Origin: Clarireedia homoeocarpa
Taxonomy: Eukaryota; Ascomycota; Leotiomycetes; Helotiales; Rutstroemiaceae
NCBI GenBank assembly: GCA_001465935.1
Contig: LNKV01000002.1
Location: 868,001 to 932,000 of the forward strand
DNA length: 64,000 nucleotides
Direction of reading: 5' to 3'
A model generated the notes under the pieces. That model was not told the DNA's origin. It ran no database searches and saw only the letters and a program-made list of their open reading frames with translations. The position numbers and the translations under genes are program-made. This document shows, piece after piece, positions 21,101-32,244 of this stretch. Numbering within the stretch: position 1 is the first letter of the stretch; each line of letters starts with the position of its first letter.

Positions 21101-23940
21101 GGTCCTCTGTCCTACTCAACATGTCTTCAGCTCTTCAGAATTGACCTCGTACAATGGAAAGAAAGGTCATCATGCCTACATTGCCATCCGTGGCAGCGTC
21201 TTCGATATCACCGATTTCGCGACTATTCATTACCCCAGCATCGTCCCGGCGAAATCGATTCTCAAATACGCTGGTCTAGATGCTAGCGCCTTGTTCCCAG
21301 TGCAAGTCTCCGCTCTTTGCCAAGGTGTCGATGGGTCAATCAACGAGTATGTGCAACTTGACTATACCTCGACGAATACCACCGGTTCCGCATCTGTTGT
21401 TAGTAGCAGCGATACTAATTCGCAATATCATGATTTCCGAGCCTTCCGTAATGATTCTCGTCCCGATTGGTACATGGAGCAGATGATCATGCTCAAGGAG
21501 TCGGGTTACTACAAGGGTGCTATTGGATACACAAGACAATACGTTGGCACACTTGCTACCAAGTCGAAATCCATCGGTATTTTGAATGGAAAAATTTACG
21601 ACTTCACCAAATACGTTGCAGGAGGTCGTAAGCTCATTGTTCCAAACGGCCAGGATATGCCTACGAATGTCAACACTGACTTCATGTCACCCTTACTTGT
21701 TGATCTCTTCCAGAGAAAGTCCGGGCAGGATGTTACCAAATACTGGAATGCTCTCGATTTGGATGCTGATACCAAGTCCCGCATGCTAATTTGTATGAAC
21801 AACCTTTTCTATGTTGCTGATGTCGACACCAGGAACTCCATCAAGTGTCAGTTTGCCGAATATTTCCCCCTGGGTATCTCCGGTATTCTGTGTTCCGTCA
21901 TTCTTTTCAAATTCTTTGCGGCTCTGCAATTTGGAGGCAAAAATTTTCCCGAGAATCTGGATAAATTTATCATCTGCCAAGTGCCTGCCTACACAGAAGA
22001 TGAGGAATCGCTTCGCCGTGCTATCGACTCTCTCGCCAGAATGAAGTATGACGACAAACGCAAACTTCTGGTTGTTGTTTGTGATGGTATGATTATTGGT
22101 CAAGGCAATGACAGACCTACCCCACGTATTGTGTTGGACATTCTAGGCGTTTCTGATACCGTTGATCCTGAACCCTTGAGCTTCGAATCTCTGGGTGAAG
22201 GTATGAAGCAGCACAACATGGCCAAGGTCTATTCTGGTCTTTACGAAGTACAAGGTCACATCGTTCCTTTCTTAGTTGTCGTCAAAGTCGGAAAGCCGTC
22301 TGAAGTTTCACGTCCTGGTAACAGAGGAAAGCGTGATTCTCAGATGCTCCTGATGCGCTTCTTGAACCGTGTTCACTACAACGCTCCTATGAGTCCTCTT
22401 GAGCTCGAAATGTACCACCAGATCCGTAACATCATTGGAGTCAACCCAACTTTCTATGAGTTTATGTTCCAGATCGATGCCGATACTGTTGTAGCAGCCG
22501 ATTCGGCCTCACGCATGGTTTCCGCATTCTTAGATGATACCAGACTTCTCGGTGTTTGCGGAGAAACGGCTCTGACCAACTCAAATTCCTCATTTGTCAC
22601 TATGATTCAAGTCTACGAGTACTTCATTTCCCACAATCTTGCGAAAGCCTTCGAGAGTTTGTTTGGTAGTGTCACTTGTCTTCCAGGTTGTTTCACCATG
22701 TACCGCATCCGAGCAGCCGAATCTGGAAAGCCTTTGTTCGTTAGTAATGAGGTTGTAGAGAATTACTCCAATATTCGGGTCGACACGCTTCACATGAAGA
22801 ACTTGCTACACTTGGGAGAAGATCGTTACTTGACTACCCTGCTCATCAAATTCCATTCCAAGTATAAGACGAAGTACATTCGAAATGCGAAAGCCTGGAC
22901 CATTGCTCCTGATTCGTGGAAAGTCTTCCTCTCTCAACGTCGTCGCTGGATCAACTCGACTGTCCACAACCTTGCTGAACTCATTCCTATAGCCGAGCTT
23001 TGCGGTTTCTGCTGTTTCAGTATGCGCTTCATTGTGTTTATGGATTTGCTCTCTACTTTGGTCCAGCCTGTCACTATCGCTTATATCATCTACCTTATCG
23101 TCCTTGTCGTCCAGGCCACCAGCTACGTACCAATTACAGCTTTCGTTATGCTTGCTGCTATCTATGGTTTACAAGCATTCATCTTCATTGTCCGACGTAA
23201 GTGGGAGATGATTGGATGGATGATTCTTTACATTCTCGCTATTCCAGTTTATTCTTTAGCTCTTCCATTGTACAGTTTCTGGCACATGGACGACTTCTCC
23301 TGGGGTAACACTCGTGTCGTCACTGGAGAAAAGGGACGTAAAATTGTCATCACCGACGAAGGAAAGTTTGATCCAGCTTCCATTCCTCACAAGAAATGGG
23401 AAGATTACCAAGCCGAGCTCTGGGAGGCTCAAACCCAACACGACGATGGCCGCTCCGAGGTCTCCGGATACTCATATGGCACCAAATATCAACCTGCCGT
23501 TTCTGAGTATGCTATACCAGCATCTCGACCAATGTCTCAATTCAATGGCTACGGTCCTGATGCTAAGAATGCAAACCTCTACCAGTCTCGCATCTCATTA
23601 GCACCATCGGAAATGGGTGTCGGCACTCCAGGTAACCGTACCAGTCAATTCGGTGGAAGCCAATACTTCGGCCAACAAGAAATGGAGATGGCCAACCTTG
23701 CTGGTCTACCCAGTGATGACTCGATCTTGGCTGAGATTAGAGATATTTTGAGAACTGCGGATCTGATGACTGTTACGAAGAAGAGCGTCAAGCTGGAGCT
23801 GGAGAAGCGGTTCGGTGTTTCGCTTGATGCTAGAAGAGCTTATATTAATTCTGGTACGTTTTCCCCATCATAAAAGTTCCATGGAAATTTGACTAACAAT
23901 ATTTGTAGCTACTGAAGCACTTCTTTCTGGACAACTATGA
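18193..23940 (+). CDS. Class V chitin synthase with myosin motor domain
   Basis: Exons 18193-18488, 18539-23853 and 23909-23940 give 1880 aa. Intron 1 (50 nt) lies just before the P-loop and splicing restores QAVIFL-GESGSGKTT (residues 100-107). The last exon is only 32 nt and encodes ATEALLSGQL. The N terminus (about residues 1-780) is a myosin-like motor with P-loop and a switch-II-like DFPGFA. Next come membrane helices near 900, a cytochrome-b5-like segment (YIAIRGSVFDITDF, about 970-1030; ILNGKIYDFTKY), and the GT2 core with QVPAYTEDEESLRRA (about 1246), DADTVVAADS, EDRYLTT and QRRRWINST (about 1565). Then follow C-terminal helices and a DEK_C domain (DSILAEIRDIL...VTKKSVKLELEKRF). Class V enzymes are needed for hyphal wall integrity and, in pathogens, virulence. 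The CACCATGG start context is strong. Aspergillus CsmA and Fusarium ChsV are the family references. Confidence 0.95.
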
Positions 23941-25770
23941 TGAGAGACTTTTTGTAGTGGCGGTGATGGTGGTAGAGGATGATTATTTGCATGCATATAC
24001 AAGGAGTCAACAATTTTTTCGCCAAGAAAATTGGATTACGTCCTGGAAGGGATGTGGGGTTTGTGATGGAAGCGATTTCTTTTATTGCATACTCTCGCGT
24101 ATTTGGACAGATCTGGATCATCATACTTTTTCTTGGAAGGGGGGATTGGAAAGAGGCGTATTTGGATTTGTTTATTGAAGCTTGTTTTGGAAGATATAAA
24201 ATGCAAGATGAGATGAGTATGAGATGATATTTGGAGTGGGATGATTGATAGAGGGAGTGAAGTTAAGTGAGGCGAAGAAAGAGACAGATAGGTGGATATT
24301 AATAATACTACTCTTTTCGATACATAGATAGATATATTTTTGTAGTGCATGTAGAGTATATGGTGAAGAATGACTTTCCCGGACTGCTATATCAAGCCTA
24401 CGGTAAGTATACACCATCGTCTTCCTGTGTTCAAAGTATCGATAACGTCGAGATGAAAGGGGGAAGTGCAGTAGGAGGTAAGTAAGCAACAAGGGTATCG
24501 TTGGCCTGCATGCAATATTCATAGATGGAATCACGCAGGGCAGTCCTGCTCTTACTCTTACTCTTGCTCTTTGTGACGACCTGTACCGATCGATTACACT
24601 TGAGTCGTACACGTACTTAGCCTGAGTTGTGCACATGTAGCTGCATATATATAGCCAGCCCGCATGCCACTTCACTAAAGGTATCGATCGCGAAGTATTG
24701 CCCTAGGGCCTCTAGTTTTATCTATATAACGCCTCTCTTCTTCTTCTCCTTCCTGTATATAGCTTTAGTGAGGTAGTTCAGTATTCTAAGGTCATTCGGC
24801 ACTTTCCTTTCATTAGTGCTCTTGTCACGGTCTTGCTCTTTTTGCATGAGGAGTTACCTAGACTTTGGGTATGGGGGGGGGGGGTTCTTACGCATAGCGG
24901 ATGCGTTGGTAGCTAGCTGGCTGCATGTAGGGTAGGTAGGTAGGTAGGTAGGTTGGCGGGGAAGTAAGTAAGTAAGTAAGTAAGTAGCTGGATGGATGGA
25001 TGTGATGTGATGGGTAGGTACTGTACTAGGTAAGACTAGCTAGGTAGATGGGACGAGACGAGACTGGGGAAAGAAACGAAACAAAACAAAACAGCACAGC
25101 ATAGCATAGCTACACCGCGAGTGATCGGCGGGAAAATGGAAGTAGATGGGGGCTGGGGGCGGGAGGGGGAAAGGTTTCATTGAGGGGAGGGAGGGAGGGA
25201 GGAAGGGAATGTGTTTCGTGGAAGAATCGTATTGGTCGTAGTTTATATATATACTACTGTATTGTATGTCTAAGGAAGTTTTGAATCGAGATGTTGGGAC
25301 GATTACGATATGGGTTCATCTCTCTCATTACTCGGTGCATCTAACAGGGGGTGGTTATTGTGCGTTTGTGGTTGAGTTTTCAGTCTTTTATGCAAGACTG
25401 CTGTGGAGAAAGTAGTGAGCGAGACCGCCTCTCTAAAGACCGGCTTCTCTGTATTCCTATCTGTCGGTCTATCAATACCGTCTATTGAGTGATTTCACAC
25501 TTTATGTATCAGATAAACGTCATATGATAGAAGAAGCGTAGAAAAAGAATGGAAGGAGTAGAGTAGGTATGCCATTTGACTTGACTTGAGATCCCTATCT
25601 ACCTTGTTGTATCTTCTGCTCTAATATTTTGTTCAGCTAGCATGCTCCTGCTCAAGGGAATTCAATAATCCTTTCCTTCCTAAACCGCAGGCATAAATCT
25701 ATCTGCTTTGATGTCGATACCAATATTCGATAAACCTAAATCCCGATATCCAGTCATGGCATAACCTGCG
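23941..25770. other. Convergent intergenic region with dense simple repeats
   Basis: The 1.8 kb between the class V chitin synthase and aspartate aminotransferase stop codons holds only 3' UTR-like sequence and microsatellites. These are a G12 run (24873-24884), GTAG tetramers (24928-24952), AAGT tetramers (24962-24986), GGAT tetramers (about 24989-25002) and GGGA runs (about 25180-25205). No gene is supported. Confidence 0.65.
24873..25002 (+). repeat. Clustered mono- and tetranucleotide repeats
   Basis: G12, then about six GTAG units, about six AAGT units and three to four GGAT units within 130 nt, separated only by short linkers. Confidence 0.9.
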
Positions 25771-27213
25771 TTATAGTTTTCCCGTCTCCCTCACCACCTT
25801 GTCCACCGCTTGGGCAAAGTAATCTATATTTCCCGTGTTCAGACCCGCCATGCTGATCCGTCCATTCTTCGTCATGTATACATGAGCCACCTCTCTCAAC
25901 TCCAACACTTGTTTCTCCGACAGCCCGGTGTACGAGAACATGCCAATCTGATCGGTGATGTGGTTCCATTTCCCGGGTGTGCCCATCTCTTCAAGTTTAT
26001 TGCGGAGTGCTCTACGCATGTCGATGATTCTTCCCGACATTTCTCTTAAGTTGTCTTCCCACATCTTGAACAACCCCTCATCGTTCAAAATGATGCTAGC
26101 GATTCTAGCACCATAGGCTGGGGGATTTGAGATCTCCGATCTCTGCAGAATAGCTAGCTGTGACGCGATTCTGGTGATGGTCTTCTCGGCATCTGGAGCC
26201 GCGCCTGTAACGAAATGGAAACATCCCGCACGTTCACCGTACAGACCGAAGTTCTTGGCGAACGACTGAGCAATACATAGCTCGAAGCCTTGCTCGACGA
26301 AATACCGCACTGCCCAAGCATCTTTGGCAAGATCGCCAGATGCAAAACCTTGGTATGCACAATCGAAGAAGGGGAAATGTTGTTTTTGTTTGAGTAGCAC
26401 GGCAAGCTCTTTCCATTGTTCTTGTGTGGGGTCGACGCCGGTGGGGTTGTGTGCACAGGCGTGCAGGAGGATTACGCTCTTATCTGGGGCGTTCTGAATG
26501 GCTTGTTTCATGCCTTGGAAATCAAGGCCCTTGGTTGCTTTGGAGAAGTAGGGATACGTTGCAAAAGGGAGGTGGACATTGGAGAAGATCTGGTGGTGGT
26601 TGGCCCAAGTCGGATCACTCACATAGACAGTAGGTGAACCAGGGTAGAACTTCTTGATGAATGCACCGCCGAGATGCACGGCACCTGTACCAGAAATGGT
26701 TTGTACGGAGCATGTTCTTTTTTCAGCAATGGCAGGAGAATCGGCTCCTAGCATGAGCTTTGCGGCGGCAGATGTGAAGCTAGCTAGACCGGCGATGGGG
26801 AGATATTCGTGGTTTAAGGAGGGGTCGTTGCGAAGGATCTCATCAGCCTATAAATCACGAATTAGCAATTTACCCCAAATGACGACTTGATTATTGTAAA
26901 GTACCTTCTTGACAACTGGTAAAACCCAAGGCTTCGCATTGTTGTCTCTGTAGGCCCCAATGCCCAAATCGACTTTTTTCTCAAAGGTATCAGCTCTGAA
27001 AGCTGCCATTAGCCCGAAGAGGGGATCTTCAGGAGCCTGCGGCACGGCATCTTCTGTGAAGACGGTGGGTTTGATTTGAGACATGTGGTTGGAAATGCTC
27101 TGGAGTCTTGCTTGGGGAGAAGAGAAAGAAGATGGAGAAGAGTTGGAGGATATAATGGAGGGAGGTTGATCAAAGGCTTTCGGGGAAAGGGAATGGTGAG
27201 GTTTGGAAGTCAT
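25771..27213 (-). CDS. AAT2: Aspartate aminotransferase, cytosolic-type (EC 2.6.1.1)
   Basis: Exons 27213-26905 and 26847-25771 (minus) join in phase 0 (VVKK-ADEILRND) across a 57-nt intron, giving 461 aa. The PLP enzyme interconverts aspartate plus 2-oxoglutarate with oxaloacetate plus glutamate. Class I aminotransferase hallmarks are present: DLGIGAYRDN, TISGTGAVHLGG, PTWANHHQIF, ACAHNPTGVDP, FFDCAYQGFASG and SQSFAKNFGLYGERAG. The PLP lysine is residue 301 from the first ATG. From the second in-frame ATG (27084, MSQIKP) it becomes K258, the exact number in animal cytosolic enzymes, so the second start probably gives the cytosolic form. The 43-residue extension is Ser/Pro-rich with little acid and could be a targeting leader. 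The last three residues, GKL, resemble a weak type 1 peroxisomal signal. Confidence 0.93.
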
Positions 27214-27799
27214 GTTATACCGGCTTGGCGTGATTGGGTGACACAGCACAACTCAAAAACATGCGGGGCTCGTCTACGAAGGTCGGGTTCTATCAAATCT
27301 GGGGTGATCTGGCACGTGTCTGGCACTCTATCCGTGCCAAAGAAGAGGAAATAATAGAAAGCAGAACGGGAACGGCAGCGGAGGTTACATCCATCCATCT
27401 TGGTAAATATTTTGGGGTTTTTATATGTGTTCCACTGCCGAGGTACTCAGTTCATCTGATCCATTACTGTAGACCTCTTCTCTACATCGTGATTTCCCTC
27501 TCTGGTCCGAGGGAAAATTGCTCAGTCAATGTCTTTCATAGACTTGGTCTGCAAATGCATGTGCCAGTTCATGATAAAAACACCTCCCCGACGAAGTATT
27601 CTTACACCTTGTTCCTGAAGTGGGTAGCGAAACGAATCATGACCATGCTAGTCATTCACCAGTCGAAGAGTTCATTGGCACGGCAATAGAACCCGCACCG
27701 TACTGAGTATTGTATTGTGATAGCTTTCAGGGGTCTTGGGATCCATAAATCCATAAAATAAATCCATAAATCAACCTTAGATAACTTGGAGAGTTAAAT
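27214..27799. other. Intergenic, no gene seen
   Basis: The 586 nt between the AAT2 start and the UFE1 stop, both on the minus strand, hold the AAT2 promoter and the UFE1 3' end. Three AATCCATAAA-like copies occur at about 27748-27770. No gene is supported. Confidence 0.55.
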
Positions 27800-28956
27800 T
27801 TATATCACCAAATCCCATAATACCAAGAATGCACTAAGTCCACATGACGCATAGAATACATATTTCGCGGTGCTCTTCCTTTGGGTGGCCTTTTTGAGTT
27901 CCTTGTTACCGCCGCCCACATTCTCTGTTGTTTGAAAAGAATCAGCCACAAGCTGTTCGATATGCGCTGACTGTGTTTCTAAATTGCTCACAAGCTGGGT
28001 CTGGAGCTCGGATATCTCTATCAAGGACTTCTCAGCCGTTCTGCATGATAGTTAGTTCTCAGTAAACACAAGATATATATGATATCTTTGCTTACCTGAC
28101 TTGATCCAGAGTAGTCTGGTAGTGTTTTAACATGTCTTGGTTCTGTTTCTCAAACATTTGCAGTTGCTCTGGACTCAGATCTTGATCAGGCAGTACTGTT
28201 TCGGCTTGTGATTCCAAATTTCCCGCTCCACCTGCTTGGAATTTGACCGGTTTGGGGAAATCATCAAATCCCCTCAGCTCCGGCATCATCGCTCGCGACT
28301 TGGCGAAGTTACTCTTGTTCTTTTCCATCTCCCTCATAATCCTCTTTTCCATCATTGAAGCTTGAAGGCTCCCACACTCCTGCAACTTTTGTCGCAGATA
28401 CCACACTATACTATCCCGATTTATTTTGATTGCATTGAGTTTCGCTTCCTCTAACTCTTGCTCCATAGTCTTCGATTGTGCTGCCCCTCCTGCTGCCCAT
28501 GATCCCAAGCGTCCAAGGGATCGCGCATATTTCTTTTGTATAACGGCAAGTTGAGTAGTGTGTCGCACTCCTTCGGTGTCTTCCATACTCCGTATACTAA
28601 CATTCAGCTCCCGTAACAACTTCTTAGTTTCGGCATCGATTTCTTCCCTCTGGCGATCGTCCAAGTACCGCCATTGCTTTCCTTTCGCAGATGTGTTGGT
28701 CCGTCTTGGAGGTGGTGCAGTTGAAAGATAAGACTGACGTATGTCTTTGAGGTATCGGTTCAGCGACGCTATATGGGAATTCTGGAAGTGCGCGTAAGTA
28801 TGGGAAATCTGCGGAACAGGCCATGCAATGACATACTATTCGGTATGCCTCTTTCAGAAAGCCATCAAGATTTTGAAGTGTCAAGGAGGGATCAGCCGTA
28901 GGAGGAGCATTGTGGCTTTTTAGCAAATCGTTGAGAACTGGCGTGAGGTCTGACAT
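27800..28956 (-). CDS. UFE1: ER t-SNARE Ufe1 / syntaxin-18 homologue
   Basis: Exons 28956-28837, 28781-28096 and 28040-27800 (minus) give 348 aa. Both introns are about 55 nt and keep frame (AYRI-NSHIASLNRYL; DQV-R-TAEKSLIEI). The N terminus MSDLTPVLNDLLKSHN matches the syntaxin-18 N-terminal domain, followed by ASLNRYLKDIRQSYL and DDRQREEIDAETKKLL. The SNARE motif lies at about residues 250-320 (QMFEKQNQDMLKHYQTTLDQVRTAEKSLIEISELQTQLVSNLETQ). The chain ends in a membrane anchor (YVFYASCGLSAFLVLWDLVI) with no lumenal tail. Ufe1 drives retrograde Golgi-to-ER vesicle fusion and homotypic ER fusion with Use1, Sec20 and Sec22. Confidence 0.9.
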
Positions 28957-29008
28957 GATGGAATGGAGTGTGTGAAAATGGCTACGGCCATTATTGTACA
29001 ATCGATAA

Positions 29009-29362
29009 CTATCTGGCGAATTCAAGCAAATTACCTATTCCAGGTTCTCGGCCATGGAAGAACAAAGCTCCGGCTGTCTTGACGCCGCTTATGTAAGCAT
29101 TTCGTCTAAGCACTAGAGGAAAAGTATGACGAATGTCTACCTTGTTTCTCCTTGACTCAGCAAACCGTGCATGGCCTTTCAATTCAAGAGCTATGCGATC
29201 CTGGCAATGCTCGCATTGAAAGTCGTATTGGCATCTAAGACCATGGCATGTCATGAGGATCTCTTTGCCCGCCTGTTTGCGCGCGCTCTGCCTGCCTCCG
29301 AGGTGGATCTTCGCAGCGATAAGGTTGTTATAGGAGCTCCAACTTGCGAGATCGGTCGCCAT
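29009..29362 (-). CDS. Doubtful 117-aa ORF, not recognised
   Basis: This open frame begins with an ATG (29362) and runs 117 codons. It contains a Cys cluster (CHGLRCQYDFQCEHCQDR) that faintly resembles a metal-binding or twin-Cys element, but the spacing does not match a family I know. It sits head to tail with UFE1, only about 50 nt upstream of that start codon, so it may simply be promoter sequence open by chance. No intron model improves it convincingly. Confidence 0.2.
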   Translation of the reverse strand: MATDLASWSSYNNLIAAKIHLGGRQSARKQAGKEILMTCHGLRCQYDFQCEHCQDRIALELKGHARFAESRRNKVDIRHTFPLVLRRNAYISGVKTAGALFFHGREPGIGNLLEFAR

Positions 29363-29462
29363 CCATCAGAGCTCCGATTATCGCTTGGCCAATGAAAAGT
29401 ACGAGTCGGCAAGTTATTGCCGGTTTGAGGCCACTAAATAGGCCCTGGTTGCATAACTATTA

Positions 29463-29499
29463 CTTTCTTCGCGGTGAAATTCCTTTCTTCGCGGTGAAA
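29463..29499 (+). repeat. Direct repeat in the MFS gene promoter
   Basis: Two copies of CTTTCTTCGCGGTGAAA separated by 3 nt (20-bp period). Position and spacing suggest paired transcription-factor sites; that is inference. Confidence 0.85.
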
Positions 29500-29622
29500 A
29501 GCTTCAAGCACACCAGTGGAAATAAGGTCTCTCAGTCCGGCTTTAGTAGCCTACGGGAATTTATATATGTAGGTGCCTTCCATATTCTTTCTGTTCATTA
29601 TCACTTTCCTACTTCACTACAC

Positions 29623-31499
29623 ATGACGAGCTCTTCAGTCATGTCTTCAGAGAATCGCTTTGGGGATGCGGAAAGGGCAGAAGAGATAGGCGCAAGTATT
29701 CAAGCCGCTGTCCTCCCTAATGACCCAACCGAATCAACTCAGAAGAGCAAAAGGGGGAGTACAGAGGAGCCAATGGAGCCGGAATCAACTCACAGTCACG
29801 CGTCTTGCTCGTCCTCGATAGCAGCTTGTCAAGATGAGACACGCGACTTGGAACAATTGGCGCCAGTTGCCTCAGAGGCACCGCATTCGATTTTTGGCCT
29901 TTGGAAGAAAAGATACATCGTCGCAATGTGCACGTTAGCTGCCTTTATTTCGCCCACATCTGCAAACATCTACTTTCCGGCTCTCAATCCACTCGCTATC
30001 GAACTCGGAGTATCGAATACTCTCATCAATTTGACTCTCACATCATACATGATCTTTCAAGGTCTTGCGCCGACTATCTTTGGAGATTTGGCAGATATGG
30101 CAGGAAGACGGCCGGCGTATATAATAGCCTTCATTATATACCTGGGGGCCAATATTGGCCTTGCATTACAAAATAGTTACGCGGCATTATTCATCCTTCG
30201 GTGCCTGCAGAGCAGTGGAAGCAGTGGAGCCATTGCGCTGGGTTATGGAGTTGTTGCGGATGTCTCTACAAGCGCAGAACGTGGAGCTTATGTTGGAATC
30301 GTTGGAGCTGGAACTATGATGGGACCAGCTTTAGGTCCCGTGATAGGTGGAATTTTAACACAATTTCTAGGCTGGAGATCCATCTTCTGGTTCCTTGTCA
30401 TTCTTGCGGGAGTATTTCTTGTTCCATACGCTCTTACAGTTTCAGAAACAGGTCGTAATGTCGTCGGAAATGGCAGCATTCCACCCCAGGGCTGGAACAT
30501 GACAGTCATTGAGTGGTGGCGATATCGCAAAGAACTGAAATCAGAAAATGGCCTATCTCGAACAGCAACAGCTGAGAACAGACGGGCTGCACAGGCTGCG
30601 CTTGCGAGCAAAAGGAAGTTGCGCTGGCCAAATCCTCTGAAAACGTTGAAGATTATGATAGAGAAAGATGTTGCTCTAGTCCTGTTTTATAATGCCCTTC
30701 TTTACACAGCATTCTATGATATTACAGCTTCGATGCCAGAACTGTTCCAGGAGATTTACGGCTTCAATGACCTACAGATCGGGCTATGCTATCTTCCCTT
30801 CGGTGTAAGTATTGTTCTTTTCAATTCCCAATTTTGCTTTCATGTCCTTGTGTAGAAGGATTCTCGTTTTAGCCGCTGACTCCTGTTCTTTAGTGTGGCT
30901 GCTGTCTCGCTAGTATTATCAACGGTAGAATGTTGGACCGCAACTACAAGAAAGTTGCCAATGAGATTGGTTTCACAATCGACCGAAAAAGGGGTGATAG
31001 CTTAAGAAACTTTCCGATTGAGAGAGCCAGGCTTGAGATAATATGGCCACTCTTGACCGGCGGTCTGGCTTGTTATCTCTGTTACGGTTGGGTTCTGGAA
31101 AAGAATGCCAACCTTGCGGCGCCGCTTGTCCTACAATTTTTGATTGGAGTTTGCATCAATGGTGCATTCAATATTCTTAGCACATTGGTTGTCGATTTGT
31201 ATCCACAAAGTCCATCTACAGCTACTGCGGCAAATAACCTGGCACGATGCTTCTTGGGTGCGGGAGGAACTGGTATCATTAGCATCATGGTCAAGCACAT
31301 GGGAAGGGGGTGGTGCTTTACATTCATTGCTCTTGTATGCATTGCTACATCCCCGATGTTATGGATAGAGTTGAAGTACGGTCCGAAATGGAGAGAAGAG
31401 AGGATGGTGAGAATGGACAAGCAAGCTGAGCAACAGAGGTTGAAGGAAGAGGCGGCGCCAGCTGTTGGTAATAATGTGAGTACGAAGGAAAAGTCCTAG
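29623..31499 (+). CDS. MFS drug:H+ antiporter (DHA1 type)
   Basis: Exons 29623-30804 and 30894-31499 join in phase 0 (LPFG-CGCCLAS) across an 89-nt intron, giving 595 aa. A hydrophilic N-terminal tail of about 90 residues precedes twelve predicted helices. Motif A is GDLADMAGRRPAY between helices 2 and 3. The antiporter motif C region is GTMMGPALGPVIGGIL in helix 5. A central loop (KLRWPNPLKTLKIM) precedes the second half. The layout fits fungal DHA1 exporters of the quinidine-resistance/dityrosine group, which move drugs, polyamines or organic compounds out of the cell; the substrate cannot be read from sequence. ATG 29623 is the first in a good context; another in-frame ATG at 29641 is possible. 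Confidence 0.9.
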
Positions 31500-32244
31500 G
31501 TGATGCGTAGTTAAGCATTTTCTTATGGGTCGTCGGCGATATTTTTCTGTTCATCTACCCTGTTGCGTGTTGGTTGGAAATGTACGTATTCAATATACAT
31601 TATCATGAATTAGTAATTGGTCATTAACTCAGTAGCATGCCTCAAAGAGTCTCGTATTACTTAGTACGACCAATCACCTATCGCTCTCTCTTCTTCCTTA
31701 CTTAGGAATGGCCGAAAGTAGCTCTCTGTAAGCATTTTCCGATTTTGCCGAAAATACACCAATCCCCGCCATGGGCGCGTGGTCTTGTTCTTTTGCCAAT
31801 GAGCGAAAAGACCGGGAAAAACCTGATATAAGAAAGTACAAGGACGGCACTCATCATAATTTGTAAGTAAACTGTGATCAGTTTGCTGCAGAGTCTCTCG
31901 GGCTACTGAATATCAAATTATGCTATTGTGGTTCCATTACAAGGCGCTCTCCACAAATAGATCTGACGGCTGTAGTGAGGTCAACATATCTGCCTGGCGT
32001 TTGTGTTGCTGGGCGCGTATTAGGTTCAAATCGTTGGAATCCGGGTTACTAGAAGTTGAGGAAGGCCCTCTTCATGAACTTAAGATAAAATTTTGACAGA
32101 AGTCGCAGATTTAACTTCCTTGCCTCAACCTCGTCCAATGACCTTGGTTCTTTCCGTCCGGAAACAGATCTCTAATAACTTATCCATTTTCATCTGATAC
32201 TACTCTTCTGTTCCCAGAGAAATCAGCTCATAGTTGTGGTCACC
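31500..32244. other. Intergenic, no gene seen
   Basis: 745 nt between the MFS stop and the PAQR start, both on the plus strand. I see no open frame, repeat or RNA gene that can be supported. It should contain the PAQR promoter. Confidence 0.6.

Larger units (their letters stand above)
28957..29622. promoter_or_regulatory. Divergent spacer UFE1 / MFS transporter
   Basis: This 666-nt spacer lies between the UFE1 start (minus) and the MFS start (plus). A doubtful small ORF overlaps it (29009-29362). A 17-bp direct repeat CTTTCTTCGCGGTGAAA is present at 29463-29479 and 29483-29499, about 130 nt upstream of the MFS start codon. Confidence 0.55.
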
